Part shown: in pieces, positions 24,363 to 31,388 of the stretch
How positions within the stretch are numbered: the stretch's first letter is position 1
Layout of the letters: every line of letters starts with the position of its first letter
Assembly (NCBI GenBank): GCA_022827025.1
Contig: JAJDTT010000218.1
Location: 1-40,402, forward strand
Origin: Acidobacteriota bacterium
GTDB lineage: Bacteria; Acidobacteriota; UBA6911; RPQK01; JAJDTT01
DNA: 40,402 nt
Reading direction: 5' to 3'
The notes under the pieces: generated by a model
Told to the model about the DNA's origin: nothing
Database searches by the model: none
What the model saw: only the letters and a program-made list of their open reading frames with translations
Program-made: the position numbers and the translations under genes

Positions 24363-24951
24363 CGGCAACCAGTCCGCTCACGGGTTCGGCCATCCAGGCG
24401 GGCATTACGGCACGCGATGCCGCCAACTCCTGCAGGTCTTCGGCGGAGAGTTTGCGCCTGATCACGTCCAGACTCGCCTCCACTTCGTCGGGCCCCAGCC
24501 AGGACAGTGCGCGAACTGCCGCGCCGGCCGGCCGGTGTGGCGCTGCCAGTTGCCAACGGGGGGCATGGCGCAGTTCCACCATCAATTCACCGAGCTTCAG
24601 CCTGCGATTGGGTCCGGAGGTCAGGTACACGGACCGCACCGGGACCTGGGTGGTGAGACCCAGGAAGTTTGCTGCCGCGCCGCCACAAGGGACAATCACC
24701 TGACCCCAGAGTGCGGACAGTGATGCGATCACCTTCTCGACCGCTGGTGGCCGAGGACCGAAGCGGGTCTGGATGGGCCACACGTATACACCCGGGCAGA
24801 CTCGGATCAGTCGTCCGCTACGGGCAAGGCGTGACAACGCCTGGTCGATTGCCGCTCTGTTCCCCAAGTGCAGAAGAGCGCTTGGGCACAGCAGCGTACC
24901 CTCCGGTGACTCGGCGGCCTGGGTCATTATCCGGCGAGGAAGGCTGGGCAC
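24355..24951 (-). CDS. AbiEi/DUF6088-type antitoxin
   Basis: 198 residues. An N-terminal winged helix (AAIDQALSRLARSGRLIRVCPGVY) is followed by a conserved middle block, VIVPCGGAAANFLGLTTQ and SGPNRRLKLGELMVELRH, of the DUF6088/AbiEi group. These proteins repress their operon and neutralise the AbiEii toxin. GTG 24951 follows GGAG by nine bases; an internal ATG at 24927 is an alternative. The gene overlaps the toxin gene, as is standard. A promoter with an overlapping inverted repeat lies directly upstream. Confidence 0.8.
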   Translation of the reverse strand: MPSLPRRIMTQAAESPEGTLLCPSALLHLGNRAAIDQALSRLARSGRLIRVCPGVYVWPIQTRFGPRPPAVEKVIASLSALWGQVIVPCGGAAANFLGLTTQVPVRSVYLTSGPNRRLKLGELMVELRHAPRWQLAAPHRPAGAAVRALSWLGPDEVEASLDVIRRKLSAEDLQELAASRAVMPAWMAEPVSGLVADG

Positions 24952-24972
24952 TGAGGTCGTCTCCGCAATAGT

Positions 24973-25009
24973 ATGTCAGAAATACAGCATAATTTCTGAC
25001 ATTTTGCAA
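24973..25009 (-). promoter_or_regulatory. promoter and 11-bp inverted-repeat operator of the abiE operon
   Basis: ATGTCAGAAAT at 24973-24983 and ATTTCTGACAT at 24992-25002 are perfect reverse complements around an 8-base loop. On the minus strand a -35 TTGCAA (25004-25009) and a -10 TGTATT (24981-24986) are 17 bases apart, so the repeat covers the whole spacer and the -10. This is a classic layout for autorepression by the antitoxin, which carries a winged helix. Confidence 0.55.
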
Positions 25010-25032
25010 GGTGGAAACCGCACAATGTCCTC

Positions 25033-25060
25033 GCGAGTAGGGGACAGTCACCTTAATTTT
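25033..25060 (+). repeat. module-boundary repeat, copy E
   Basis: Reads GCGAGTAGGGGACAGTCAC, then CTTAATTTT. It is preceded by GGTGGAAACCGC and AATGTCC, as is copy C. It lies between the abiE promoter and the end of vapC. Confidence 0.55.
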
Positions 25061-25090
25061 CGTTTTCGATGCTTACTTTTACGATGGCCG

Positions 25091-25468
25091 TCAAAGCATC
25101 CGGATCGGCCCCGGGTAGCGCCTAACGGCTTCATCCATCGTCACCCCTTCAATCAGAGCCTGTGCGACCAGGAGTCGGTCGAATGGATCGTTGTGGAACG
25201 TCGGCAGTCCATGCACCACCAAGACATGGGCACCGGTGACGTCCAATTCCGTGTAACCATTCTCCAGCAACCCACGGCGCAGCAGGCTTGGATCGACGCT
25301 GAAATCCGCGCGCCCCAACCCGTTCTTGATGGCCACCTCCCAGAGCGATGCCACCCTATAGATCAACTTCGTCGCAGGGTTTTCGATCAGCGTGCGGGCA
25401 TCGGCCGGCAACCGGCCCGGCACGCCCGCGGGCCAGAGCAAAGCATGAGTGTCATGGCGGACACTCAT
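25091..25468 (-). CDS. vapC: VapC-type PIN-domain ribonuclease toxin
   Basis: 125 residues. PIN acidic residues are at DTHALLW (Asp6), SLWEVAIK (Glu), DPFDRLLVAQA (Asp) and MDEAVRRY (last Asp). VapC toxins cleave specific RNAs, often tRNAs. The region EGVTMDEAV is three or four residues shorter than the common EGxTLVTxDEAV, so a small in-frame deletion near the last acidic residue is possible and could lower activity. The start ATG 25468 overlaps the antitoxin stop (ATGA). Confidence 0.8.
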   Translation of the reverse strand: MSVRHDTHALLWPAGVPGRLPADARTLIENPATKLIYRVASLWEVAIKNGLGRADFSVDPSLLRRGLLENGYTELDVTGAHVLVVHGLPTFHNDPFDRLLVAQALIEGVTMDEAVRRYPGPIRML

Positions 25469-25710
25469 GCTCCGCCTTCGAAAAAGGTCTCGACCTCGTC
25501 AGCGCCCATACGGTCGAAGTCGGGGGGAACCGAGATTCTGCCGGCCAGGAACCCGATTCGGCACACTGTTCCGGGATCCGGCGCCTCTACCGCGACAACT
25601 TTGACCAGCGGCTTGCCGGCCCGGGTGATGATGAACGGCTCGCCATCGGCAGCAGCCTGAACGAGACGCGAAAGGTGCGTCTTGGCTTCGTGCAAATTGA
25701 CGGTGCGCAT
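25465..25710 (-). CDS. vapB: Phd/YefM-type antitoxin of the VapC
   Basis: 81 residues beginning MRTVNLHEAKTHLSRLVQAA and continuing DGEPFIITRAGKPLVKVV, the signature of the Phd/YefM antitoxin family, with a tail (FDRMGADEVETFFEG) that binds the PIN toxin. ATG 25710 follows GGAGG by six bases; a longer open frame to 25812 lacks family resemblance. It is coupled to vapC by a four-base overlap. Both genes appear intact. Confidence 0.85.
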   Translation of the reverse strand: MRTVNLHEAKTHLSRLVQAAADGEPFIITRAGKPLVKVVAVEAPDPGTVCRIGFLAGRISVPPDFDRMGADEVETFFEGGA

Positions 25711-25961
25711 GCAAGCCTCCAGAGACTTAGTCCAATAAACCTGCTTTATTCGAGATCGTGCTGCAAGGGGCGAGTGGACGGGATGGAGCTTGTTATTCTC
25801 GGCATGCCGCACCGACGCCTCGGCCGTGAGCAGCAGGTACTCGCCCCGGCTTCACATCGAGACGCGCTCCGCGACGTTGCGGGTTGACGGAGCCGCAGGG
25901 AACCGAATGCTTCGTCTGCGGACGGAATTGGAAAGGGAGAAAAGGCGAGTTCGTACTGGGG

Positions 25962-26034
25962 TGCCGGGGGACGGAATCGAACCGCCGACACGGGGATTTT
26001 CAGTCCCCTGCTCTACCGACTGAGCTACCCCGGC
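25962..26034 (-). tRNA. tRNA-Phe (anticodon GAA)
   Basis: A complete cloverleaf of 73 bases on the minus strand. Acceptor GCCGGGG/CCCCGGC, D arm GCTC/GAGC, anticodon stem GGGGA/TCCCC with loop CTGAAAA (anticodon GAA), T arm GGCGG/CCGTC with loop TTCGATT, and discriminator A. The CCA end is not encoded. It sits at the right edge of the toxin-antitoxin string; tRNA-Phe genes are frequent island attachment sites, but no integrase or second att copy is seen. Confidence 0.95.
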
Positions 26035-26236
26035 TCTCGAAAAGGGTTGTATTCTACCAGAAGCCGTGAGGCCTGCAAGATGGATCCGACCCAGCGTTCC
26101 CCCGGGAAATGAGGCCGAACAGCGAGAGCAATCCACTGTTGGTCTTTGCGGCGGCTTCGCATCCGGCGGTTCCGGGTCGGCGGATAAGAACTCCCCCACT
26201 GGCCCCGGTTCGGCGAAATCCTGCGAGAAAAAGAAG

Positions 26237-26364
26237 GAGTGGGGGTTTTCCTACGCCCACTCTCACGGGGGGACTGAAAGTCCCCCCTCCTATTCGCGCA
26301 ACTCCGGCCCCGCCGGGGCCCAGCGAAGGCAACCGCGGCGAAGAGGGGGACAAGAATGTCCCCC
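26237..26364. repeat. three tandem GC-rich hairpins downstream of tRNA-Phe
   Basis: Hairpin 1: GAGTGGG (26237-26243) with CCCACTC (26256-26262). Hairpin 2: GGGGGGACT (26267-26275), loop GAA, AGTCCCCCC (26279-26287). Hairpin 3: GGGGGACA (26345-26352), loop AGAA, TGTCCCCC (26357-26364). Hairpins 2 and 3 are the longer relatives of the elements at 1-16 and 434-451. The 400-base interval between the tRNA and the hsp20 gene holds these and a terminator but no gene. Confidence 0.6.
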
Positions 26365-26391
26365 CTCCCAGGTTTTTCGACGAATTGGGCA

Positions 26392-26421
26392 GGGCCCCGG
26401 TGGGGGGAGGTACCGGGGCCC
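26392..26421 (-). terminator. strong hairpin downstream of hsp20
   Basis: GGGCCCCGG (26392-26400) and CCGGGGCCC (26413-26421) form a perfect 9-bp stem with a 12-base loop, 14 bases past the hsp20 stop. No T-run follows on the minus strand, so it may end transcription only partly or protect the 3' end. Confidence 0.5.
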
Positions 26422-26435
26422 TCGGGCCCGGGACT

Positions 26436-26879
26436 TCAGTTGACCCGGACCGCGATCTGCTTGGGTTTCGCCGGCTGGAGCTTGGGGATGGAGATGCTGA
26501 GAACTCCGTTCTTCAGCTCGGCCGAGACCTTCTCCCGATCCAGTCCGCGGGGAAGCCGGAAGGAGCGCTGGAAACGCCCGTGCCACCTTTGGACCTGGCG
26601 GTAGGTGCGATCCTCCTTCTCCCGGGACTTGTGCTCGCCCTTGACTTCCAGATAGCCGCTGTTGACGTTGACCTCGATCTCGCTCTTGTCGAATCCGGGC
26701 AGCTCCATGGTGAAGACCAGGCTGTCTCCGGTCTCGTACACGTCCGAGATGGGCCGGCGCACGGGGTGGATCTCTTCACTTCCGGCGGGAGCCAGGAAAC
26801 GGGTGTCCCGGAGGAAGCTGTCCATCAAACGGTGCAATCCGCCGAAACCTGCGAATGGCGTTACTCTGGTGAGACTCAT
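26436..26879 (-). CDS. small heat-shock protein, Hsp20/alpha-crystallin family
   Basis: 147 residues. The alpha-crystallin domain runs from about residue 45 to 135: PISDVYETGDSLVFTMELPG, EVNVNSGYLEVKGEHK, FQRSFRLPRGLDREKVSAEL and NGVLSISIPK. The C-terminal region PKLQPAKPKQIAV ends in a short I-x-V motif used for oligomer contacts. It is an ATP-independent holdase that binds unfolding proteins. ATG 26879 lies behind a near-perfect GAGGAGGT; the longer open frame to 26966 runs through the promoter and is not coding. Own promoter at 26938-26966, probable terminator at 26392. Confidence 0.92.
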   Translation of the reverse strand: MSLTRVTPFAGFGGLHRLMDSFLRDTRFLAPAGSEEIHPVRRPISDVYETGDSLVFTMELPGFDKSEIEVNVNSGYLEVKGEHKSREKEDRTYRQVQRWHGRFQRSFRLPRGLDREKVSAELKNGVLSISIPKLQPAKPKQIAVRVN

Positions 26880-26937
26880 TGTTGACCTCCTCTTCATATC
26901 AACGTTGTCGTTTGTTCCTTCTTGGCCAGCCACTGTT

Positions 26938-26966
26938 CTAGTAAGATCGGTTCCGGGAGCTGTCAA
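26938..26966 (-). promoter_or_regulatory. sigma-70-type promoter of hsp20
   Basis: On the minus strand TTGACA (26961-26966, perfect -35) is followed after exactly 17 bases by TACTAG (26938-26943, partial -10). Transcription would start near 26930, giving a leader of about 50 bases with a strong ribosome binding site. I see no CIRCE element (TTAGCACTC-N9-GAGTGCTAA). Confidence 0.6.
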
Positions 26967-27042
26967 GGTCGACAGCCGGGGGCGGCGTGAACGTCTCCGG
27001 GTCTTGGGAAATAGATAGAGTGGAACGGGAGCAGAGGCGACA

Positions 27043-28245
27043 GTGAGGCGAGTCTACCTGGACAACAACGCCACGACGCGAATGGACCCCCGGGTGCTGG
27101 AGGCCATGTCGCCCCACTTTCTCCAGGACTTCGGCAACGCCTCCTCGATCCACGAATTCGGTCAGCAGGCCCGCGAGGCGGTGGAGACCGCGCGGCAGGC
27201 GGTGGCCGACCTCATCGGCTGCCTGCCCAAGGAGATCGTCTTCACCAGCGGCGGGACCGAGTCCGACAACACCGCCATCCGAGGCATCGCCGCCGGCCAC
27301 TCCGGAAAGGGCCGTCACCTCATCACCACCACCATCGAGCATCCCGCGGTCCTGCGGACCATGGAGCGGTTGGAGGAGGAAGGATTCCAGGTGACCTACC
27401 TGCCGGTGGATCGCCAGGGGCTGATCCGGCTCGATGACCTGCGCGCCGCGGTTCGCGAGGACACGATCCTCATCTCCGTCATGCATGCCAACAACGAGAC
27501 CGGCGCGATTCAGGACCTGCGCGCGGTGGGGCGGTTGGCCCGGAAAAAGGGAATCCTCTTTCACTCCGACGCGGTCCAGTCGGCCGGAAAGATTCCCGTG
27601 GACGTCAACGACCTGGGAGTGGACCTGCTTACACTTTCGGCCCACAAGATCCACGGGCCCAAGGGAGTCGGGGCCCTCTATATCCGCCACGGGGTGGAGA
27701 TGAAGTCCCTGCTCCTGGGCGGCTCCCACGAACGGGGACGGCGGGGGGGCACCGAGAACGTGCCGGGCATCGTCGGCCTGGGCAAGGCGGCCGCCCTGGC
27801 GAGGAAAGGCCTGGCGGATTTCGACCTCCGGGTCCGGTCTCTCCGGGACCGGCTGGAGACAGGACTCCTGGAGCGCATCCCCCAGGCCAGGATCAATGGA
27901 TCCACGCTCCGCAGGATGCCCCACACCACCAACCTGAGTTTTCGAGGCGTCGAGGGAGAGGCCCTTCTCATTTCACTGGACCTTCAGGGGATCGCCGTCT
28001 CCACCGGCGCGGCCTGCTCCTCCGGATCGCTGGAGCCTTCCCATGTCCTGAAGGCCATGGGGTTCCAGAACCGCCGCGTCGAGAGCGCGCTTCGGCTCAG
28101 TCTCAGCCGAATGACCATCGAGGAGGAGATCGCGACGGCTCTGGACGTGCTCCCCAGCACCGTGCAGAGGATGCGGGAGCTCTCCCCTCTCTACCGGGAA
28201 AGTCGAAACCGTGTACAGCGAGAAGGCCAGAGAGCTCATTCGTGA
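27043..28245 (+). CDS. nifS: cysteine desulfurase, NifS/IscS type
   Basis: 400 residues of the class V PLP fold. VYLDNNATTRMDPRVLEAM occurs at the N-terminus, TSGGTESDN at 68-76, HANNETGAIQDL at 148-159, the PLP lysine in SAHKIHGPKG (Lys202), and the catalytic Cys in GAACSSGSLEPSH (Cys325). It supplies sulfur for Fe-S cluster assembly, as shown by the scaffold gene that overlaps its 3' end. GTG 27043 is chosen because it gives the family-typical MRRVYLDNNATT beginning. It is clearly distinct from the SspA paralogue at 17963. Confidence 0.92.
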   Translation: MRRVYLDNNATTRMDPRVLEAMSPHFLQDFGNASSIHEFGQQAREAVETARQAVADLIGCLPKEIVFTSGGTESDNTAIRGIAAGHSGKGRHLITTTIEHPAVLRTMERLEEEGFQVTYLPVDRQGLIRLDDLRAAVREDTILISVMHANNETGAIQDLRAVGRLARKKGILFHSDAVQSAGKIPVDVNDLGVDLLTLSAHKIHGPKGVGALYIRHGVEMKSLLLGGSHERGRRGGTENVPGIVGLGKAAALARKGLADFDLRVRSLRDRLETGLLERIPQARINGSTLRRMPHTTNLSFRGVEGEALLISLDLQGIAVSTGAACSSGSLEPSHVLKAMGFQNRRVESALRLSLSRMTIEEEIATALDVLPSTVQRMRELSPLYRESRNRVQREGQRAHS

Positions 28246-28570
28246 GCTTCCCAACCGGGGAAGCCTCGCCGGCGCCACCCATACGGCCCGAGCCGAGAAC
28301 CCGGCCTGCGGTGACATCACCCATCTCTATTTGAAGCTGAATCAGGACGTCGTGGTGGACAGCCGCTTCGAGACCTATGGCTGCCCGGCCGCCATCGCCG
28401 CCTCGGCCGCCGTCACCCAGATGTGCCGGAATCTCCGGAGCGGGGAGTGCCGGGAAATCACGGCCGAATCGATCCTGGACTACCTGGGGGGGTTGCCGTC
28501 CCACAAGCTGCACGCTGTGGATCTGGCCGTGGACGTCCTTCGCAAGGCTCTGCGGTCTAACGAACCGTGA
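28211..28570 (+). CDS. Fe-S cluster scaffold, NifU N-terminal/IscU-like
   Basis: 119 residues. The family pattern is seen in YSEKARELI, ENPACGD (Cys33, Asp35) and FETYGCPAAIAA (Cys58). The third ligand Cys of IscU (KxHC) is replaced by Ala102 in KLHAVDLA, which is unusual. IscU-type proteins assemble [2Fe-2S] clusters with sulfur from the desulfurase. GTG 28211 lies inside the end of nifS, a 35-base overlap, so the pair is co-translated. Whether two Cys plus Asp suffice for cluster binding is unknown; a role as a sulfur-transfer partner or a variant scaffold is possible. Its stop overlaps the end of the convergent SAM hydrolase gene. Confidence 0.85.
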   Translation: MYSEKARELIRELPNRGSLAGATHTARAENPACGDITHLYLKLNQDVVVDSRFETYGCPAAIAASAAVTQMCRNLRSGECREITAESILDYLGGLPSHKLHAVDLAVDVLRKALRSNEP

Positions 28571-29360
28571 CCCGGACCGGGTCTCCTACTCTCAGGCCCA
28601 CAATCTGAGCCGCCGACCCCTCCGAGATCGCGATCTCGTAGTACCCGCTGCTCCCCTTCAGGTAGACCAGCTCTCCCGCCGGCGCCTCGGCGTAGGTGCG
28701 GCAATGCCGGCCGATTCTGCGGCCTCCGGCTTGAAACTCCACCAACGACGGCTGACGGCCCAGGAGATCCCGAAGCTCGCGATCGTGGACGCTGGTGATG
28801 ACGTTGCCGAACCGGTCGACCTGCAGGACCACTCCTCCGATTCGCCCGGACCCCTCACGTTGCAGGAGGGTCAGCGGCAGTTGGCGCCAATCGGTCACCT
28901 CCGGTCCCAGCCGATCCGGTTCCAAACCGGAGGCCAGCCAGGCTGCGGCTGGGCCGAAGACGTCCCGCCCGTGAAAGGTGGCCGAAACCGTCTCCCGGCA
29001 ATGCCGCTCCGACTCGATGGAGACGACCTGCCTCACCTTCTCCCGCCGGTAGATCATGGTGAAGAGGCCGTTGTCCGGACCCACAAAGCGGTACCGGTCG
29101 GTGGCGACCACGATGCCTCGCCGCTCGGAACCCACCCCCGGATCCACGACTGCAAGGTGAATGGTCCCGGCCGGGAAGTAGGAATAGCTGCAAGCCAGGT
29201 TGAACGCCGCCTCGAGAATGTTGTGCGAGGAGATCTCGTGGCTGATGTCGACGATTCGGGCTTGGGGGCAGATCTGGAGGATGGCGCCCTTGACCGCGCC
29301 GACGTACGGGCCACTGCTCCCGAAATCGCTGCTGAAGGTGATGATGGGTGGGGACGCCAT
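28557..29360 (-). CDS. S-adenosyl-L-methionine hydrolase (adenosine-forming), DUF62 family
   Basis: 267 residues of the SAM hydroxide adenosyltransferase family, which shares its fold with fluorinases. ITFSSDFGSSGPYVGAVKG lies at the N-terminus (catalytic Asp region), then VDPGVGSERRGIVVAT, FVGPDNGLFT and FHGRDVFGPAAAWL; the C-terminal barrel has VVLQVDRFGNVITS. It splits SAM into adenosine and methionine using water. It is the last gene of the lysine operon, 13 bases after the aminotransferase; the biochemical link to lysine is not obvious. The start ATG is at 29360. Confidence 0.9.
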   Translation of the reverse strand: MASPPIITFSSDFGSSGPYVGAVKGAILQICPQARIVDISHEISSHNILEAAFNLACSYSYFPAGTIHLAVVDPGVGSERRGIVVATDRYRFVGPDNGLFTMIYRREKVRQVVSIESERHCRETVSATFHGRDVFGPAAAWLASGLEPDRLGPEVTDWRQLPLTLLQREGSGRIGGVVLQVDRFGNVITSVHDRELRDLLGRQPSLVEFQAGGRRIGRHCRTYAEAPAGELVYLKGSSGYYEIAISEGSAAQIVGLRVGDPVRVTVR

Positions 29361-29373
29361 GCGATCGCCCGCG

Positions 29374-30513
29374 CTACTTCCGGTTCTGCACGAGCCTGTT
29401 GATGCCCGTCTCGAACCGCCGGAGCCCCTTCCTGAGCGATTCGGGCCGACAGGCGAACGAAAGCCTCAGGTAGCCTTCTCCCTCGGACCCGAAGGCGGCG
29501 CCGGGAATCGTGGCCACCTTGTCCTGGAGCATCTCCAGACTCGCCGAGAGGCTGTCGAGACCGGTTTCCTCAATCGAGACCATGACATAGAAGGCCCCGT
29601 CGGGCGGAACGAACGCCTGTCCCATCCGCCGGCCGAGCCACCGGCAGGTAAGCAGGCGATTCCGCACCATTCGTTGCCGCAACCGCTCGATCTCGTCCCT
29701 GCCCTCCGGCGTGAACAACGCCAGAGCCGCCCTCTGGGTCAAGGTGGACGCGCAGATGGAGGTGTTCTGGTGGAGCACGGTCACCTTGTCGATGATGGCC
29801 CGGGGTCCGCAGGCCCAGCCCAGCCGCCATCCGGTCATGGCGGCGGCCTTGGAGAACCCGCAGATGACGACGGCGGCATCCGTCGCATCCAGAACCGACG
29901 GCGGCGGCGTCCCGTAGTGGGTCTCCCGGTAGATCTCGTCGCTGACGAGCACCAGGTCGTTCTCTTCCGCCAGGCGCGCTGCACCCTGGAGTTGTTCCAA
30001 TGTGAGGCTCCGGCCCGTCGGATTGGACGGCGTGTTGAGAATCAATGCCCGGGTTCGAGGTGAGACCAGGGCCTTGAGCGCTTCCGAATCCAGCCGGAAT
30101 CCGTCGCGGGACCGCAAGGGGTAAGGGACCGGCGTGGCCCCGGCCAAACGGACCGCCGTCGGGTAGGTGACGTATCCCGGATTGGGAACCAGCACCTCGT
30201 CTCCCGGACCCGCCAGGGCGAACACCGCGTCGAACAGGGCCTCCTGGCTCCCGTTGGTCACGCAGACCGAATGACCGCCGCGGCCGCCGTGGTACTCGTG
30301 GACCCGGCGGCAGAGCTCGGGGATCCCGGCGTTGGGAGAGTAGCCGATCCGTCCACCCTGCAACACCCGGCGCGCCTGCTTCCGGACCCGTGGAGGATCC
30401 GCGAACTCCGGCTCGCCCAGTCCCAGGTTCACGCAGCCCGCGGCCCGGGACATGATCTGGCGGATCATCGAGATCTCAATGCCGTCCAGGCGTCGGGCGA
30501 ATCTGGGACTCAT
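29374..30513 (-). CDS. class I/II aminotransferase, probable role in diaminopimelate synthesis
   Basis: 379 residues, fold type I PLP aminotransferase. NLGLGEPEF, VTNGSQEALFDAVFALAGPGDEVLVP, ILNTPSNPTG (substrate loop), VSDEIYRE, and the PLP lysine in CGFSKAAAMTGWRLGWA are all in order; an Arg in LSFACRPESL binds the carboxylate. It follows dapD by 56 bases, so N-succinyl-diaminopimelate aminotransferase (DapC) is the likely job; the sequence alone also allows aspartate/aromatic aminotransferase activity. It is complete, with its start at ATG 30513. Confidence 0.85.
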   Translation of the reverse strand: MSPRFARRLDGIEISMIRQIMSRAAGCVNLGLGEPEFADPPRVRKQARRVLQGGRIGYSPNAGIPELCRRVHEYHGGRGGHSVCVTNGSQEALFDAVFALAGPGDEVLVPNPGYVTYPTAVRLAGATPVPYPLRSRDGFRLDSEALKALVSPRTRALILNTPSNPTGRSLTLEQLQGAARLAEENDLVLVSDEIYRETHYGTPPPSVLDATDAAVVICGFSKAAAMTGWRLGWACGPRAIIDKVTVLHQNTSICASTLTQRAALALFTPEGRDEIERLRQRMVRNRLLTCRWLGRRMGQAFVPPDGAFYVMVSIEETGLDSLSASLEMLQDKVATIPGAAFGSEGEGYLRLSFACRPESLRKGLRRFETGINRLVQNRK

Positions 30514-30569
30514 GAGGATCCGGCGGGGAGGCGGTGAACTCGGCGGACCGCGTCGACTGCCGCCACGGG

Positions 30570-31388
30570 CTAACGGAGCAAATCTTCGAGTTGGACCGAC
30601 CCCTCGGTTTTGGGATCCCGGTACTTGACGATCACCGGAGCATACAGGGACAGGCCGTGTTCACTCCCGAAACCGTCGCGGACGGGCCGGGATCCGGGCA
30701 CCACCACGGCGCCGGGTGGAATTTTGAGAGGAGCGCCGGGCGCGGACCGGTAGACGGTCTCATGGACCAGGTCGTAGACCGGCGTCGACCCGGTCAGGAT
30801 GACTCCCGCGGCCAGGACCGCCTCGTGGCCGACGATGGTCCCCTCGTAGACGCCGGTGTTGCCTCCCACCAGGGCGTCGTCCTCCACGATCACCGGGAGA
30901 GCCCCCACCGGCTCCAGCACACCGCCGATCTGGCACCCGGCGCTGAGGTGCACCCGCTTCCCGATCTGGGCGCAGGATCCGACCAGGGCATGGGAATCGA
31001 CCATGGTCCCCTCGTCCACGTAGGCGCCGGCGTTGATGTACATGGGAGGCATGCAGGTCACCCCCGCGGCCACATGGCAGCCTCGGCGGATCGACGAACC
31101 TCCCGGCACGATGCGCACGCCCGAGGAAAGGGAGAACCGCTTCAGGGGAAACGTGTCCTTGTCGAAGTAACGGAACCCCTCATTGATGGAGACGTCGCTG
31201 AGAACGCCCATCCGGAAACCGGCGAGGATTCCCTTCTTGACCCAGCCGTTGACCGTCCACTCTCCGTCCACCTTCTCCGCCGCCCGGACCCGCCCCGAAT
31301 CCAGGTCATCCAGGAAGGCGTCCAGGGTGACCCGATCCCGGGGAGTGAACTCCTTGGCTTCGAAAAGACGCTCAATGGCTTCTGACAT
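30570..31388 (-). CDS. dapD: tetrahydrodipicolinate N-succinyltransferase
   Basis: 272 residues. A left-handed beta-helix of hexapeptide repeats occupies the middle (IRRGCHVAAGVTCMPPMYIN, VDEGTMVDSHALVGSCAQIG, SAGCQIGGVLEPVGALPVIV). The N-terminal part has NGWVKKGILAGFR and the end is PVIVKYRD, as in DapD. It succinylates tetrahydrodipicolinate, so the window encodes the succinylase branch of lysine and peptidoglycan precursor synthesis. The start overlaps the end of dapA by 17 bases; this and the matching order show an operon. Confidence 0.93.
   Translation of the reverse strand: MSEAIERLFEAKEFTPRDRVTLDAFLDDLDSGRVRAAEKVDGEWTVNGWVKKGILAGFRMGVLSDVSINEGFRYFDKDTFPLKRFSLSSGVRIVPGGSSIRRGCHVAAGVTCMPPMYINAGAYVDEGTMVDSHALVGSCAQIGKRVHLSAGCQIGGVLEPVGALPVIVEDDALVGGNTGVYEGTIVGHEAVLAAGVILTGSTPVYDLVHETVYRSAPGAPLKIPPGAVVVPGSRPVRDGFGSEHGLSLYAPVIVKYRDPKTEGSVQLEDLLR

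Noticed and set aside
19626-25060. Integron-type attC sites to explain the repeat-punctuated TA array
   Set aside because: The repeats lack the inverted R'/R'' core sites (GTTRRRY and RYYYAAC) and a long stem, spacing is irregular, genes lie on both strands, and there is no integron integrase.
26880-26960. CIRCE or sigma-32 site in front of hsp20
   Set aside because: No TTAGCACTC-N9-GAGTGCTAA and no CCCCAT-type -10; a standard TTGACA promoter explains the region better.
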